In this document: piece after piece, positions 51,734-63,388 of the stretch
How the letters are laid out: each line of letters opens with the position of its first letter
How positions within the stretch are numbered: position 1 is the first letter of the stretch
NCBI RefSeq assembly: GCF_000350225.1
Contig: NW_005179197.1
Location: 41,527-105,526 of the forward strand
Length of the DNA stretch: 64,000 nucleotides
DNA from: Chondrus crispus
Lineage: Eukaryota; Rhodophyta; Florideophyceae; Gigartinales; Gigartinaceae
Direction of reading: 5' to 3'
Position numbers and translations under genes: made by a program
Notes under the pieces: model-generated
Told to the model about the DNA's origin: nothing
What the model saw: the letters and a program-made list of their open reading frames with translations, nothing else
The model's database searches: none

Positions 51734-54370
51734 TGATCGGAGCATCTCAAACTCGTTCTCACCTCTGGTTCCATTTTGAGTCAAGTATATGAAATCTTTT
51801 CTCATTGTTTAGTGGAGGTCTCGACATACTCATGAGCCGGGGAACTCATGGATGCGGACTATTCATTTTGAGCGGCGCTCCGCTGTAATCGTTTCTCGAC
51901 TGCTAAGCATGGCGAGGTCCTTATACACTTGTCGTAGTCTGCGCGCGTTGAGCTAGCAGCTGTAGCCGGAAAAGTCAGCCAAGGACGATATGTCTGATGA
52001 TAACTGAGAGCTGATGCGAAGAATGTTTGTACAACGCGTCGTGTTCAAACTTCTCTGGAGTTTATGAGTTGTCACATTCACGGCTTACAAGTATCTTTCA
52101 CAGACAACGCGTACATAAGAATTCTACTGTGCACCAGCCCCTATGCATTCCATTTAGTTTATGTACATCCGCTCGCGGACGGTACGCGCCACTCCCCTCC
52201 TTGAACCACGACCCGTTTTGCACTGTTCGCTATTGCGCACGCTCCAGCACTCCCCTCCTCGCCCTTCTTCTCCTCGTTGCGGAGGTGGTCGCAATCCCCA
52301 GCTCCGCGTGCGTAAAGGCCAGCACAACCGAGAGCGTGACCTGCACGTGGTCCTGCGACGAGCGCACAGTCGTGAAAGGCTTCACATCGGACGGCAGGGT
52401 TGTGAGGTTCAGCACAGAGGCAGACAACATGGAGGAAAACTAACTTGGGAGGGCGCATTGCACTTGCCGTGTGGGCAAGAGCTGGCGCCGAGACTGCAAA
52501 TGGGGCGCGATTGGGGATGTGAGCGCGCGGGTGCTGGAGGCGAAGGCCCGTGCAGTCAGGGGGAGAGCCGGAGGAAGAACATGGTGGTACGTGTCGCAAT
52601 AGGGATAGCGAACGAGCGGGGCTTCGAGGAGCGGGAACCGGGAAGTTGAACAAATACGGCGTGCGGTGAGGCATGAGAAGAGACAAGGGAGGGACGGAGG
52701 ACGGGTCAATTTGCAGCGTTGTAGAGATACTGTGCTGCAGAGAACCCTCCGGAAGGGAATTTCTGGTACTGTAGTGCAATTATGACATTTTGTGCTTATT
52801 CACGGCGCATGCCAGTTTTGAATGTGGGGGAGTGGGGCATATATCTGCAATTCTAGTGTAATGTACGCCTGGCAGGACCCACGAGCGCAGAGATCAAAAA
52901 GTCAAAAATCGTAAAGCCTGTCCGGTTCGCGGTTTCCGCGATTGACCATTTTCGTGTACTGTACCCAAAGCTTCCCGACCACGCCACAGCCAAATCTGGC
53001 ATCACCCATTCCCTCACGGTCACACACGGAATTTCGCTTGCGATTTACTTGTGTGTGTGCTTGTGTTTCAATTTCTGCTTCTACCTCAGATCGTGCCCCT
53101 ATCCAATGGTCTCTATCCTCATCCTCTTTCGTTTGCTTGGAATTACGTACGGGACGGAAGGGGAAGGAACCCCGCCTGATGTAAGAGAGGAGTGAACATG
53201 CTCATTTCTGGTTGTGAGGATTATTTTTGAAACGAACAGGAGGATGTGGGCAGATTACAGACCACGTAGTCGAGGAGGGAGAGATCTTGGGGGCTGAATG
53301 CCTGACAGTGACATGACCGACCAGAGAGTCGAGAAGGGATCGTGGGGGCTGCTCGCGAGACGATGGCGTCACTGTAGATGCCACGAGTGATACACAGAAC
53401 ACATATTTCGTGTTTTGAGCTCTTAGCCGAAACAGATCATGCTATATATCAATGCACCCTCATACACGCACCGCTGTACCGAACCACCTCCATATTGGTA
53501 TCCTACTTTATACGGCAAAGTATCCCGCATCAAGTCTCTGCAAAATTCCAAGCTTCCATTTTCCAGCCCGCACTCCGTACCCCGCCGCCTCATTCCCCCC
53601 TTCCGCACCCTCCTGTGATTAACCGTGCCGCAGCCCGCCTCCAAGGCCACGGCCTCCGTCGTCGCATCTTCGTCACCCGGCGATGACGCCACGTGCCACC
53701 GCAGGGTGGCCACTTCTCGTCGCAGACTTCTCGCACCCCCTCCCATCGTCTGCAGCCACACCCATTTCACGCATCATTCCCCATCTAAAACGAGGAAAGC
53801 TGTGCTCTCATTCTTTTTTGACATGGTCACGAACCTTGTGGACCGCCCTGTCTGACCCGCTCCCCAATGAGAAACCCAGTCTAATTAATGATCTGGCAAT
53901 CCTGCGGTAAAAATCAGTGCATGAATGAAGAAGTGGCCGGCCTCTGACGGAAAAATTCGTAGTTGGATGATAACAATGATGACGGCATTATATCTGACAC
54001 ATAACGATTCCCTTTCAATCCATTTGTTTCGGCACTGGCCCGAACTGTTCTCTGGTTACATATCCTCGCTGATTTTGTGCGCGCCAGTGCTTTCTACTCT
54101 TTCTTTCTGGATTACTGCAATACGTCTAAATCGGTACAGGATGAATGTAGGAGGTGAAAGCAGAAGGGGCTGGGGGGGAGGGGCTGGTGGGCAAGACGGT
54201 ATGTACTCCTCCGTGATTTCGTTTGTGCAAAAGTCATGCAAGCTGTGAGAATGACCTGTTCAGTTCTGACTGACAGATTGGCGCGCGATTGGTACGTTCT
54301 GGAGCTCCAAAGTTGTAATGGCGTTCGTGTTTTGTAGAAAAAGGGGCGGGAAAAAACCGCAAAGCCCTGT
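51734..54370. other. No firmly supported gene
   Basis: Contains a 138-codon plus ORF (52027-52443) with a hydrophobic stretch (LLALLLLVAEVVAIPSSACV) that could be a signal peptide but has no homologue I recognise. Overlapping minus ORFs are Pro/Ser/Ala rich. The rest has no clear features. Confidence 0.4.
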
Positions 54371-54400
54371 ATTTAACAGTGGGTGCGATGCGCTTAGTCT

Positions 54401-56680
54401 TTGGTCTTGTTCTCAACTCAGGGGAAATCGCTCGAGCAAGGGCACAGACAGACCATGGTAGAGTCAGTGTCCAGAGGCGAAAAGCGCGCTCGAAGGTCAT
54501 CCGCAAATCACCTCATCAAATTGCGTCGGGAGATTCGTGCTCGAAGGGACAAGAACTGGAACGCGGTCTCTACGTCTGCTCATGGATTGGCTTTACGAAC
54601 ACGTCGGAGTGCAGACAGCACTTCGAAAAAATATGCTAAGGACGTGGACGGGCATGAGCACCGGGACGAGCCCGGAGTAGGTGGCGGGGGCGGGGACGAA
54701 GATGAAAACAGGGAGAGGGACGAGGACAGAGACCGGGAAAGTGACGGCAGTGGGGATGGAGCCGGAGACTCAGACCGTGACTAGGACAGGGACGCGGAAA
54801 GTGACGGCGGTGGGGACGGGGCAGGGGACTCAGACCGGGACGAGGACCCAGACTAGGACGGAGAACCAGACCGGCACGAGAACGAAAATGATTTGCTGGG
54901 ATCAGGTGTCTTCCATTTGGAACGGGATAGTGAAGTCGAGGGCGTATTGGATAAGGAAGAAGGGTTTCGAGGTAGCGCAAGGGATGAGCCCAGTCTTGTG
55001 ACTGACGCCCCTGAACCGGACATCGTAGATTACATTATGAATCTTAATCGTCAAGGTGTGAGCATGGATGACGAAAACGGCAACAGTATTGGGCTCGGCG
55101 CCGTTTCAGAGCGAGGAGATATTGAAACACTTGCCGACCATACCCACCTCTCTTTTGAAATCGGAGAGGTGGAAGTGGAGGAGGTTTCTCGCCGTCTGAA
55201 AAGAATCGTGGAAGACCGCGTGCAATCCTCGCGAAAGTGCCCGAAGTCCCGTGCAAAAAATGAGCTTGACGAAGGAAACAGCTATAGCCGAGTGATCGAA
55301 GCGAGAGTGCGATTCAAAAGAGCTGGTTGCATGACATGAACAAGCTCCGACGCCTAAAGCCAGATTTCTTTTCATCTCGGCAAGCCACATTGCGAGACGA
55401 CTCGAAAACAACAAAAGGGATTGCACTGTACGAGGGGATTCCGCTCAACCAATTCAATAATTATGATCTGCAGAGCGTGTTTCTCATGGAATATGAACGC
55501 AAAACGAAATGTGGCGGCAGTTGCAGTAGCTTTTTGCAGTTAAGTACAGTCGCTGCGCAGTTTATGAGTCTTCGAGTTGTTCGAAAACTTTCATTTCTCA
55601 ATGCGTTGCACAAGAATGGCGAAATTTTTCGTGCTGTTTGTGACTGAGAGACAATTGATCTTTTTTAGATCACTATGACGCCAGAAGTCAATGCACGACT
55701 GTCATGACAAAGGCTCTGCATCTGAAAAAAATCGCAGAGCATGCAATCCTCTATTTTTCAGACCGTGACCAACACTTGCAGACAGAAGCGGAGCGATCTC
55801 GGCTGAAGCTGCAAAATATTTCACTCAATGTACAAAAAGCACTTGGCCGCCGCCTTGCTACTCAGAAAAAGCAGATGTCGGAACGCATTGCTGAAGGAAG
55901 AGTTTTCTTTCCTGCAGATTTCAAGCGAGGACGAAAAAAGGCGAGAGAACAGCTGCAGGGAATTCTGAACACGTACGTGCATGTGAAGAATGACAGGGGT
56001 GCTCAGGTCGCGCGAGAAAAGGTTTCGCAGGCTGCCATCATACACAAATGGTTCATCAATATGCTTTTGCTCCTTGTTTTTTCTGCCGGAGGGCAACGTC
56101 CACAAGCGTATTCACAAATGAAGACGCGGACAGAAACAGAGCTGTTGGACATGAGCGAAAGTGTGAGGCTGCACGATTTTTTCCAGCTTCGTACTGCAAT
56201 GGAAAAAACTCAACGATGCTTAGACATGCCAAACGTGATTGTCCCCGGGTTCGTCCTGAAATATGTGCGGTTTCATACGAAGATAATGAGAAAAGCCGTA
56301 GTAGAAAAGACGTTCGTCGATGAGCAGGCAGACGATGACAGGCCTTTGATTATGCACACAGAGACGGGGGAGGCACTGACCACTCCGCAGGTGACTAACA
56401 CACTTAAGGGATATCTGAGGTGTGCCATCCCGGAAGCTCAGAACATCACCATGATGAGTCTCCGCAGTAGCTACTGCACAATGGTGATGCAGGACTATCT
56501 TCAGAAAAGAGTTTCCCAACCTTGAGTGAACAGGAATTCTTGGAGGTTCTGTCCAAAAATCTGAATACATCTCCAGAGCAGCTGCGATCAACGTATATTG
56601 GAATCGATGATGCAGAGTTCGAAGACACTGCTAAGGAACTGGTAAAGGTCGTGGGCAATGCGGAGTCTTCGGAAGATTAG
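54401..56680 (+). pseudogene. Tyrosine-recombinase-like gene, copy 3 (best preserved)
   Basis: From ~54401 a basic N-terminus (RGEKRARRSSANHLIKLRRE), then an Asp/Glu/Arg/Gly repeat tract with TAGs at 54782 and 54854, then an acidic segment (PDIVDYIMNLNRQGVSMDDE) to 55339. The core follows: YEGIPLNQFNNYDLQSVF, SSFLQLSTVAAQF, a TGA and frameshift near 55646-55670, then 273 uninterrupted codons: VMTKALHLKKIAEHAILYFS, KWFINMLLLLVFSAGGQRPQ (candidate Arg I), TQRCLDMPNVIVPGFVLKYV, MHTETGEALTTPQVT, ITMMSLRSSYCTMVMQ (box II, Met where HxxR has His). After a frameshift near 56515 come NLNTSPEQLRSTYIGID (candidate Tyr) and AKELVKVV, ending at 56678-56680. YR enzymes cut and rejoin DNA via Tyr; this copy is broken. 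Confidence 0.65.
54650..54870 (+). repeat. GAC/CGGGAC-rich coding repeat in the YR N-terminal region
   Basis: Two ~72-bp copies of a GGAAAGTGACGGC...GACTCAGACCG(G/T)GAC unit, encoding DRESDGSGDGAGDSDRD and a close copy, each ended by an in-frame TAG. Confidence 0.7.
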
Positions 56681-58080
56681 GAGTTAGGGGATGAAAAATG
56701 TCGAAACGTAGCAACAAGGGGGGATGGGATGGACGTCGGTGGAGCCTCAAGGCTCGGATCTCGTCATAAAATTTTAGTTCATTTCGCCAGCGTAATATTT
56801 GTTGTCGTTGATCTCGTCGTCGGCAGCATCGCCATTGCGTTTCAGCTGTTTGGTCATGTGTGGATGAAAGCCCAGCCGCACTTCATGTCTCCCTCGCTCG
56901 TCGCGGTGCCATTTCGCGGCTGACGGCTGCAGCGCCAGCGGGAGATTATGAGCTGAGAAGGCGTCTGCCTGCGCCCGATCCGACGGCCGAAACATGTGTT
57001 TGTTGCCGGAAGGTACGTTGCTGGAGGTCAGTCCGCAAAACTCGTAGTGGAATATTTCAATCTCGGGGGTTGCTTTACGTCCAGCGAGTTTGTGAGCAAA
57101 GGGAAACAACAACGCGATATTTTACAGACAAACTTAGGAAATGGTCCTTTGAGCAGCGCATATGCTGAGTGGTGCGGCTTTCTGAACCAGAGCGCGAGTA
57201 TTACACCCATGAGACTTCTTGGACGCGTGCTCTAAAACATGGTAGTTTAGAGAACATTCATTGCCCGCGATTGCTGGCTTTAATTTTCACCTCGTAGGAC
57301 TAACTTCACTCATGTCGAGCGAACTTTTGCTACTTGAATTGCACTACTACTACTCGCTTTCATGTGCTTGAGGAGTGACCTTTCGTTCATTTGTGCGGAC
57401 TTCGACTGCCAGACTGCAAACGTGCGAGACGAGAACTACGGCGCGGAAGCGTCCTTGCGCGGGCAAGACTTGGAGGTAGTGCTTCAGGGGTTTGGGCACG
57501 AAGACGAGAAGCGGCGAGTGTATCCCTGCCGGACGGAGTCGGGGAGCATGTCACGATAGGCCGAGACGACGGGCCTAGAGGCGCCGGCGATTTGCCCGAG
57601 GGCGAGGTCGGGCTGCGAGTGCGGGTGGAGACTGAGCTGCTCTACTGTGCGGGCTGCAGAGTCGGGTGCGGCAGCGTTGGGATGGGCAGCGTGCTGTGGT
57701 ATTCGCAGAAGGAGGCCGCGTGGTCCGAATGCAGCGATAGAAAGGCGGCGCATACTTCGGCAGAGCCGATCAGGATGGGTGGCGGGCAAAAGTCGATCTC
57801 CGGGCATGAAGGCGGGGTGACACTTGGAGTGTCCGAGAGCTGTAAAGACGCAGAATTCATCTTAAAAAAGAGAGAAACGGGACAAGATGGATCTTCGAGA
57901 GAGGAGGGTGGAGAGGGGATTGCATCCGGAATTAGACGGCTCACGATCGTCGCTTTGTGCATGATTGAGAGGTGTAGAAAGCGAGCTATCTGTGTGATCC
58001 AAACTCAAAAGACTACCACCACCGCATGGAAAACTATTCCCGCATCGCCGTTCCACGCAGCCCTTCCCCACGATCAAAAT
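56681..58080. other. No firmly supported gene
   Basis: A plus frame of 238 codons (57391-58107) is open, but so are minus frames opposite it. Composition is biased (Arg, Gly, Cys) and no motif is visible. Confidence 0.4.
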
Positions 58081-58084
58081 CACG

Positions 58085-58260
58085 ACCTAATCCTCTTAAT
58101 CCCTTAATCTCGCAAATCCCTTAATCCCGCTCATCTCCAAATCCTTCTAATCCCTTACTCCCTAAATCCCCTAATCCTGCTAATCCCTTAATCCTGCTAA
58201 TCCCCTACTCCCCTAAATCCCGCGAATCCCGCGAATCCCGCGAATCCCTTAACTAAGAAG
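58085..58260. repeat. Degenerate TAATCCC array
   Basis: CTTAATCCCGCTCATCTCC, TCCCTTAATCCTGCTAATCC and CGCGAATCCCGCGAATCCC units of 8-12 bp, the reverse complement of a GGGATTA-type repeat. Confidence 0.85.
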
Positions 58261-58505
58261 TATACAAGTTTAAAGCAGAGAAGTATAGAAGCACAGAGGC
58301 AGAGGAGTTTCAATGCAGAGAATTATGGAAGTATACAAGTTTAAAAGCAGAGCGGTATAGAAGTATAGAAGCAGAAGTTTAAAGGCAGAGCGGGATAGTA
58401 GTGTAGAAGTTTAGGACAGGGAAGTATGGAAGAATAGAATTTTAAAAGCAGAGAAGTTCAGAAGTGTAAAAGTATAGAAGGATAGACGTTTAAAAGGAAG
58501 TACGA
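58255..58505 (+). repeat. Purine-rich AGAAGTATAGAAGTTTAAAAGCAG array
   Basis: About ten degenerate units built from AAGTATAGAAG, TTTAAAAGCAGAG and GAAGTATACAAG. It directly abuts the TAATCCC array. Confidence 0.85.
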
Positions 58506-59170
58506 CCACAGTGGAGTACTGTACGAAGGGGGGAGGGGGGCGCAGTAGAAATAAAAAATGCGTGGGCATTAGCAATGCTGGCCTTTGACGTGTTGTTTGT
58601 CAAATGCACGTTCTCCGTGCTCTGTGGCTTTTTATTTGGCAGAATTACTGGAAACCACAGGTTTTCATCATGTGCACGGCTTACACCGCAAGCCTATGTA
58701 CTAGTGGGAAGTAGTTCGGATATGAATGCGCTTTCTCTACCGCAGACTGCGCCCCTTTCAACCTCCCTGTGCGTTAAAAAAGCCCCTTAGTGGTCCTTCA
58801 CGAGGCTCCATCCTTTCCTCGTCGCAATCCATTTCCTTCATGAGGGCGGAGCGATATGTGCCTCTAAGAAGTGCCCACATCACTGCGTCAACTTGTTTTT
58901 TATTTATAATCAGAGCTGACGGCCAATCTAGAAGACTACATCTCTATTTTCTCGTTTTCGAAGCAACGAGCGAGGATAACTTGTCGAAAATGTACGAAAG
59001 GGAGAGGGCGCACGTAGAGGAGGAAGAGGTGGGGAGGTAGTAGCGAAGGGGGGCTGTGAGGGGGTTGCAGAAGAGATGGAAGGGGACATGAGAGTGGTGG
59101 ACCTGGAACAGGGCGTGTGGCGGAGAAATGGAAAACGTATGGAAGGTGACTCGCATATGACGGATGCGCC
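58506..59170. other. No gene recognised
   Basis: Short frames only. The minus strand 58936-59250 is Pro/Ser/Leu low complexity. Confidence 0.5.
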
Positions 59171-59184
59171 ACCTCCCCTACCGT

Positions 59185-59405
59185 CTGCGTCTGGTACAAA
59201 ACGCGTTGGACAGGGCAGCAGAAGGACGCGCGACGGTGGCCATTGCCCATCAGCTACCTACAGTGGAGGACGCCGATGTGATAGCGATGGTGTCAAGGGT
59301 CGGATTGTGGAAAGCAGAAAACATCATCAGCTGCTCCGCAATCCGAATGGAGAGTATGCGAATCTGGTTAAGAACCAGTTAACGGCAGCGACCGACGAAG
59401 GATGA
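59185..59405 (+). pseudogene. ABCB-type ABC transporter, C-terminal end of a nucleotide-binding domain
   Basis: NALDRAAEGRATVAIAHQLP followed by TVEDADVIAMV is the D-loop-downstream helix and switch (H-loop) region of an ABC transporter of the P-glycoprotein type, with the switch His present (IAHQL). After a one-base frameshift near 59292 it continues KGRIVES then HHQLLRNPNGEYANLVKNQL to TGA 59403-59405. Walker A, Q-loop and signature motif should lie upstream but are absent. This is a ~73-residue remnant of a ~1200-residue transporter, or a last exon with a lost intron boundary. Confidence 0.7.
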
Positions 59406-60150
59406 AGACCAAAACCCATCAGTTTGTTCCCCCTCGAGGCGGCATGTGTAGGTAGTCATCTGGTTTTCCGAACTTACTGTAAGTAGAATAGGACGCAATG
59501 CTAACCGCAAGATGTGTACTGTACAAGTAAAGATTTGCTGGAGTGATCTGAGTGCTAATTTTTTTGTAGCGGGAAAGTTGCGGCTTAAGATGCTGTGGCG
59601 CACTCTCCGCGACAGCCATCCTCAATAAAAAATTCGCCCCCGAGGTCATGGGTAAATCATTCGTGTGATGTCTCAATCTTTGAAAAGAGCAAGGCCTTCC
59701 CCTTTCGTCATTCTTCCTTGTGCTGCTCTGAGCGTTAACATTTGTTATGCAGGAAAGGCCGCGTATCCTTTGTGAGGGTCTGATTGGGCACGCAAGAAGT
59801 TGCACGCTGTTTTAGGGCTTTGTTTTTTCGGCCGGTGATGGTGCTCCGGCAAAGAGCTGTTATGGCTGAAACGGCAGGGAGAGGGATCAGAGTCAATTGA
59901 GATCGGGGGGGGGAGGTGGGGGGCGCAGCGGCCGCGAGGAAGGGCGCGGCTCTACAGCGCTGGTAAGGGCCGGCTGTGGACGCGGAGTCGTGCTGTGTGA
60001 CGCGCGCGTGTCGACGGCGCGAGCGCGTGCCATAGACTCACGGTGCAGCGGGCGTCACGGGGTGGGGCGCGACTCTACAGCGCTGGGAGGGGCCAGCTGT
60101 GGACGCGCAGTCGTGCGGTGTGTAATACTTGGATTGCCTCGCCCTCTCTC
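59406..60150. other. No gene recognised
   Basis: Contains a G-run (59905-59920) and two near copies of GCGGCTCTACAGCGCTGG...GGCCGGCTGTGGACGCG (from ~59946 and ~60068; period 122 bp). Confidence 0.5.
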
Positions 60151-60159
60151 TACAAGTTG

Positions 60160-60670
60160 TGGTATCATTCTTGTTCTGCCTCAACAGAGCTATTTGCTGA
60201 TTGTTTCAGCGAAAGCGGTGTACTACGGTCCTACTGTAGTCTGGATCCCAAGGACGAAATATTTGGCTCTGTCGAAACATGGGAAAAGAACGAAACTCAT
60301 ATTGAAGGGGCCGCCGCAAACCCCCCTTTTGAATTTTACCTCATTGAGACAGTTATTGAAAAGTTTGAAAAAGGAACGAATCACTCCCATGCCCGTTTTC
60401 GAAAAAGTCAGCTGACTGCAAGAAAACTCGTGCGTTTTGAACTGATAAACGACCCAGTTGCGGGAACTTCAAGACTTTGAAAAGCGTTTGTATTACTTCC
60501 TCGTCCATTCCGTCCTGCTTCCGTACAAGGTAAAAACTAGGATCCCATGCCCAACCGGTTCATGCTTGGGATAGACAACGACTATTTGCGACACCCGAAT
60601 TTCAGATCCATCAAGTTTAGCGTTCACGAGCAGTGGACGACGCGAAAAGGTGACCGAAACAAATCCTGAG
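60160..60670 (+). pseudogene. PCIF1-like adenine methyltransferase fragment
   Basis: The plus frame reads SYCSLDPKDEIFGSVETW, then GAAANPPFEFYLIETVIEKF. It matches the core of the PCIF1 methyltransferase domain, where an 'FCSxFxxxDxxFGSLGxF' segment is followed by the catalytic NPPF motif and an amphipathic helix ending FE. After the stop at 60478 and a frameshift, NDYLRHPNFRSIKFSVHEQW resembles the downstream RHH...EH segment. PCIF1 transfers methyl to adenine N6 next to the mRNA cap. Related domains are also known from eukaryotic transposons. The N-terminal part may begin after a TTTCAG splice-acceptor-like site at ~60204-60209. Confidence 0.5.
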
Positions 60671-60679
60671 AGTGAAATA

Positions 60680-61430
60680 TCCACTTCGGTAGCAGAAATG
60701 ACTCGTGCAGTAGGGTACTCAGCTGACGGTGCTCCGGACACATCCCTTAGCTTTATACCAGTAATAAGATTATATCGAACAACTCGACTGATGCTCAGGT
60801 CCCGCGATATGGCAGACGCCATTGTAGTGTGCACAGCGTATCAGACACACGGGTGTTTAAACGCACGTATGCGAAGCCCAGAAATCCGATTAGCGAGAGC
60901 AAAGCGACGGAGCTCGAAACTTTCAAAGAAAAATACGACTGTGACACATCAAGAAAAGGGTGAGAGCTATTTGAGGGACCCTGTGATGAGTTCTAGCGAT
61001 CATTGAAGTCACGACAAGGCAGCCAAGTAGGGTTGCGCCAGGACTCATACGTCGCCGTACCCGTCATGGTCAGAGGACTGCAGCGAGCATGTGACGTGCG
61101 CCGAAACGCGACGTGATGCTCTACGAAAGCGGTTCGAATTATTGAATGTGCTCTTGCGTAATGAGAACAACACCGGGACGCTTACGCTGTGCTACTACAA
61201 TTGTATGAGTGGAAACGAATGCATGATCAGATCCTCTTGAAGTCGAACGATTGAGCATCTTCGACACAGAAATCAGGCCGATGCCAGCGTGTCGGCTGCG
61301 ATCACAACTTCGTTGGACACACCCTAGCATGAAGATTTTTTGAAGAAGACGTACAGTACACACGCATTGTTTGTTATGTTTTCATATTATAATTTAGCTC
61401 AAAACATGATCACTCTGTAGAGAGGATTAT
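60680..61430. other. No gene recognised
   Basis: Minus frame 60493-60834 overlaps the methyltransferase fragment and is taken as its shadow. Nothing else is supported. Confidence 0.45.
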
Positions 61431-61431
61431 T

Positions 61432-61464
61432 ACGTCATGCTCAGCACACTGCGGAGCATGACGT
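61432..61464. repeat. Perfect inverted repeat, 11-bp arms, 11-bp loop
   Basis: ACGTCATGCTC (61432-61442) and GAGCATGACGT (61454-61464). Could form a hairpin or bind a dimeric factor (each arm holds TGACGT/ACGTCA). Confidence 0.9.
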
Positions 61465-61501
61465 CATGGTCACGTTTTGTAACGCAAATTGAGGCACAGT
61501 A

Positions 61502-61585
61502 CAGTGTATCAACCCTCGTGTGTCACGACAAATTTAAACTAAACAGTGTATCAACCCTCGTGTGTCACGACAAATTTAAACTAAA
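61502..61585. repeat. Exact 42-bp tandem duplication
   Basis: Units 61502-61543 and 61544-61585, each beginning CAGTGTATCAACCCTCG. Confidence 0.9.
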
Positions 61586-61589
61586 AACA

Positions 61590-62970
61590 TTGATTCGTTT
61601 TGTATCAGCTAAGGGCACGACAAGAAAAGTGCCAATGGCGGTACGGCTGCAAGATGATCATGCTCCTGGGGCTTTTTTTCTTCATATTGTATTTTTAATT
61701 CAAATCCTCAACACTGTAGAAACTGGCGGGGTAGAAACTCGAATATTACGGAATACTCTGCCGATCATTGCGTCATGGTTTGCAAAAAAAGTATTTGAAA
61801 TAAACACATTAATAATAGCACTAATATGTAATTATAATGTATCGATAATGTATACGTGAAAAAATGTCTCAAATATTATACGAACAATGACTCCAGGGAC
61901 TCGAATACTCGATGAATTTCCAGTGACACCAAATTCACATACAGGAAAGCATTCCGCTCTGCCAAACATACATAACTGCAGCTCCACATAGAAAGCTGAA
62001 CAAATGTCGGGCCGCCGCATCTTAATGAGAATAAAATTTAACTAAATTACCAATGGTGCCGTTGAGCTACAAAATGTCATGATATCACGAGAGGTGCGCA
62101 ACTTTAAATTCTATTTTAAAGCCTGCAAGGTTTAGTTCTACGAAGTACGCCACGTACATGTACGAGTGCTTGAAGAAGGCGGCCAGCACCATACCTCCAT
62201 CACGAAGTTCTCATCAATACTTGGACTGGTTGTGGTTATAGATAGGAATCTAGTAAACACTAAATGTGCAAAACATCTTCGCCCCGAGAAATGGAACTTT
62301 TAAGGGACATTTCCTCGCACTGCTGTCATCTTCTGACGCCTCTCTCTGTCATCGTTGCTCTTCCATTTCGATATGTCTCTGATTCGGATTTTTGGACATC
62401 GCTTGGTTTGCATCCGTCTCTTACAAGTTCAATCCCGAACAAGTCATAGCACTTTTGCATCACTTTGAGGATGCTTGTACGAAACATGACTATCTTCTTT
62501 CTTAGAGTATCCAAGTTACGGTTTTGCTGCCATAACGTAAAAAACGTGTCATACCCTTTCATTGGCCAACATTAATAACGTTTAAGAAAACACTTCAACT
62601 GAGCACTTGCTCACTATCCCCTCTATGACCAAGTCTTGGATTATATCGTGGAGAAATGATTTCTGGCTACCAAAAAACCATTTAACCGCATTGATTGGTA
62701 TGCGAAGTTCAGGAATTAACAAGTACCCAAATCATTTCCTACTTGTTCCATCCATTCGGCAGGAAATCTCTTGTGTCAAAACCATAGGTATCCGTCAAAA
62801 GCCCTGGCAAACTGACTGTGTACTTTATACGAACACAGCACCCAGTACCCAACAAATTCCCCCAGAGCCCCATTTTTATGAAATTAAATATTTCGAAAAA
62901 TGTACGTAATTTGAAATATTCAAATGTAATTGCAAAAATTAATAATTTAATGTAATTTACACCAAATGGG
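61590..62970. other. AT-rich, no gene recognised
   Basis: Short frames only, mixed strands. Confidence 0.5.
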
Positions 62971-62974
62971 TTAT

Positions 62975-63175
62975 TTCTATGACGATACGTTTTGGGCCGA
63001 TTTACACGGCGGCACTCCTATACGCGCTGGATTTGCGACATTACTGTGGGCAATTTCTGACTAAAATTTTCCCGACGGCAGCGCGCAGCCAATAATTTCT
63101 CAGTGCGCAAAATTTAATTTTTGCCATGTCCCATTAGAGGCGCATGAGCAGTATTTTTAACTTCAATTTTATTAC
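62975..63175 (-). repeat. Diverged, inverted fragment of the ~550-bp satellite
   Basis: Reverse complement of the monomer start: TATGACGATACGTTTTGGGC, GGCGGCACTCCTATACGCGC, CAGTGCGCAAAATTTAATTT and AGTATTTTTAACTTCAATTT. About 13 kb from the main array. Confidence 0.75.
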
Positions 63176-63388
63176 GTACCTGTAACGGAACATGTGCAAT
63201 ACGTCAGAGGCCTCATACGTATGGGAATCGCTGGTGTATATACTACATCCAAGTTTAAAGCAAGCAAATGAATACGGCGTACATGATCGTGGGACATCTG
63301 CGCTCTAGCTATTTTTAGGACTAGGGTAAATATGACACGAAAACTGACTGCCAACCAATTTCCGGGGAGGTGTTTTAGACCCATTCCG

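Noticed and set aside
52027-52443. Secreted small protein with signal peptide
   Set aside because: The hydrophobic stretch is internal, the start is uncertain, and no homologue or repeat family supports it.
57391-58107. 238-codon plus ORF
   Set aside because: Opposite frames are also open, composition is skewed, and there is no recognisable domain.
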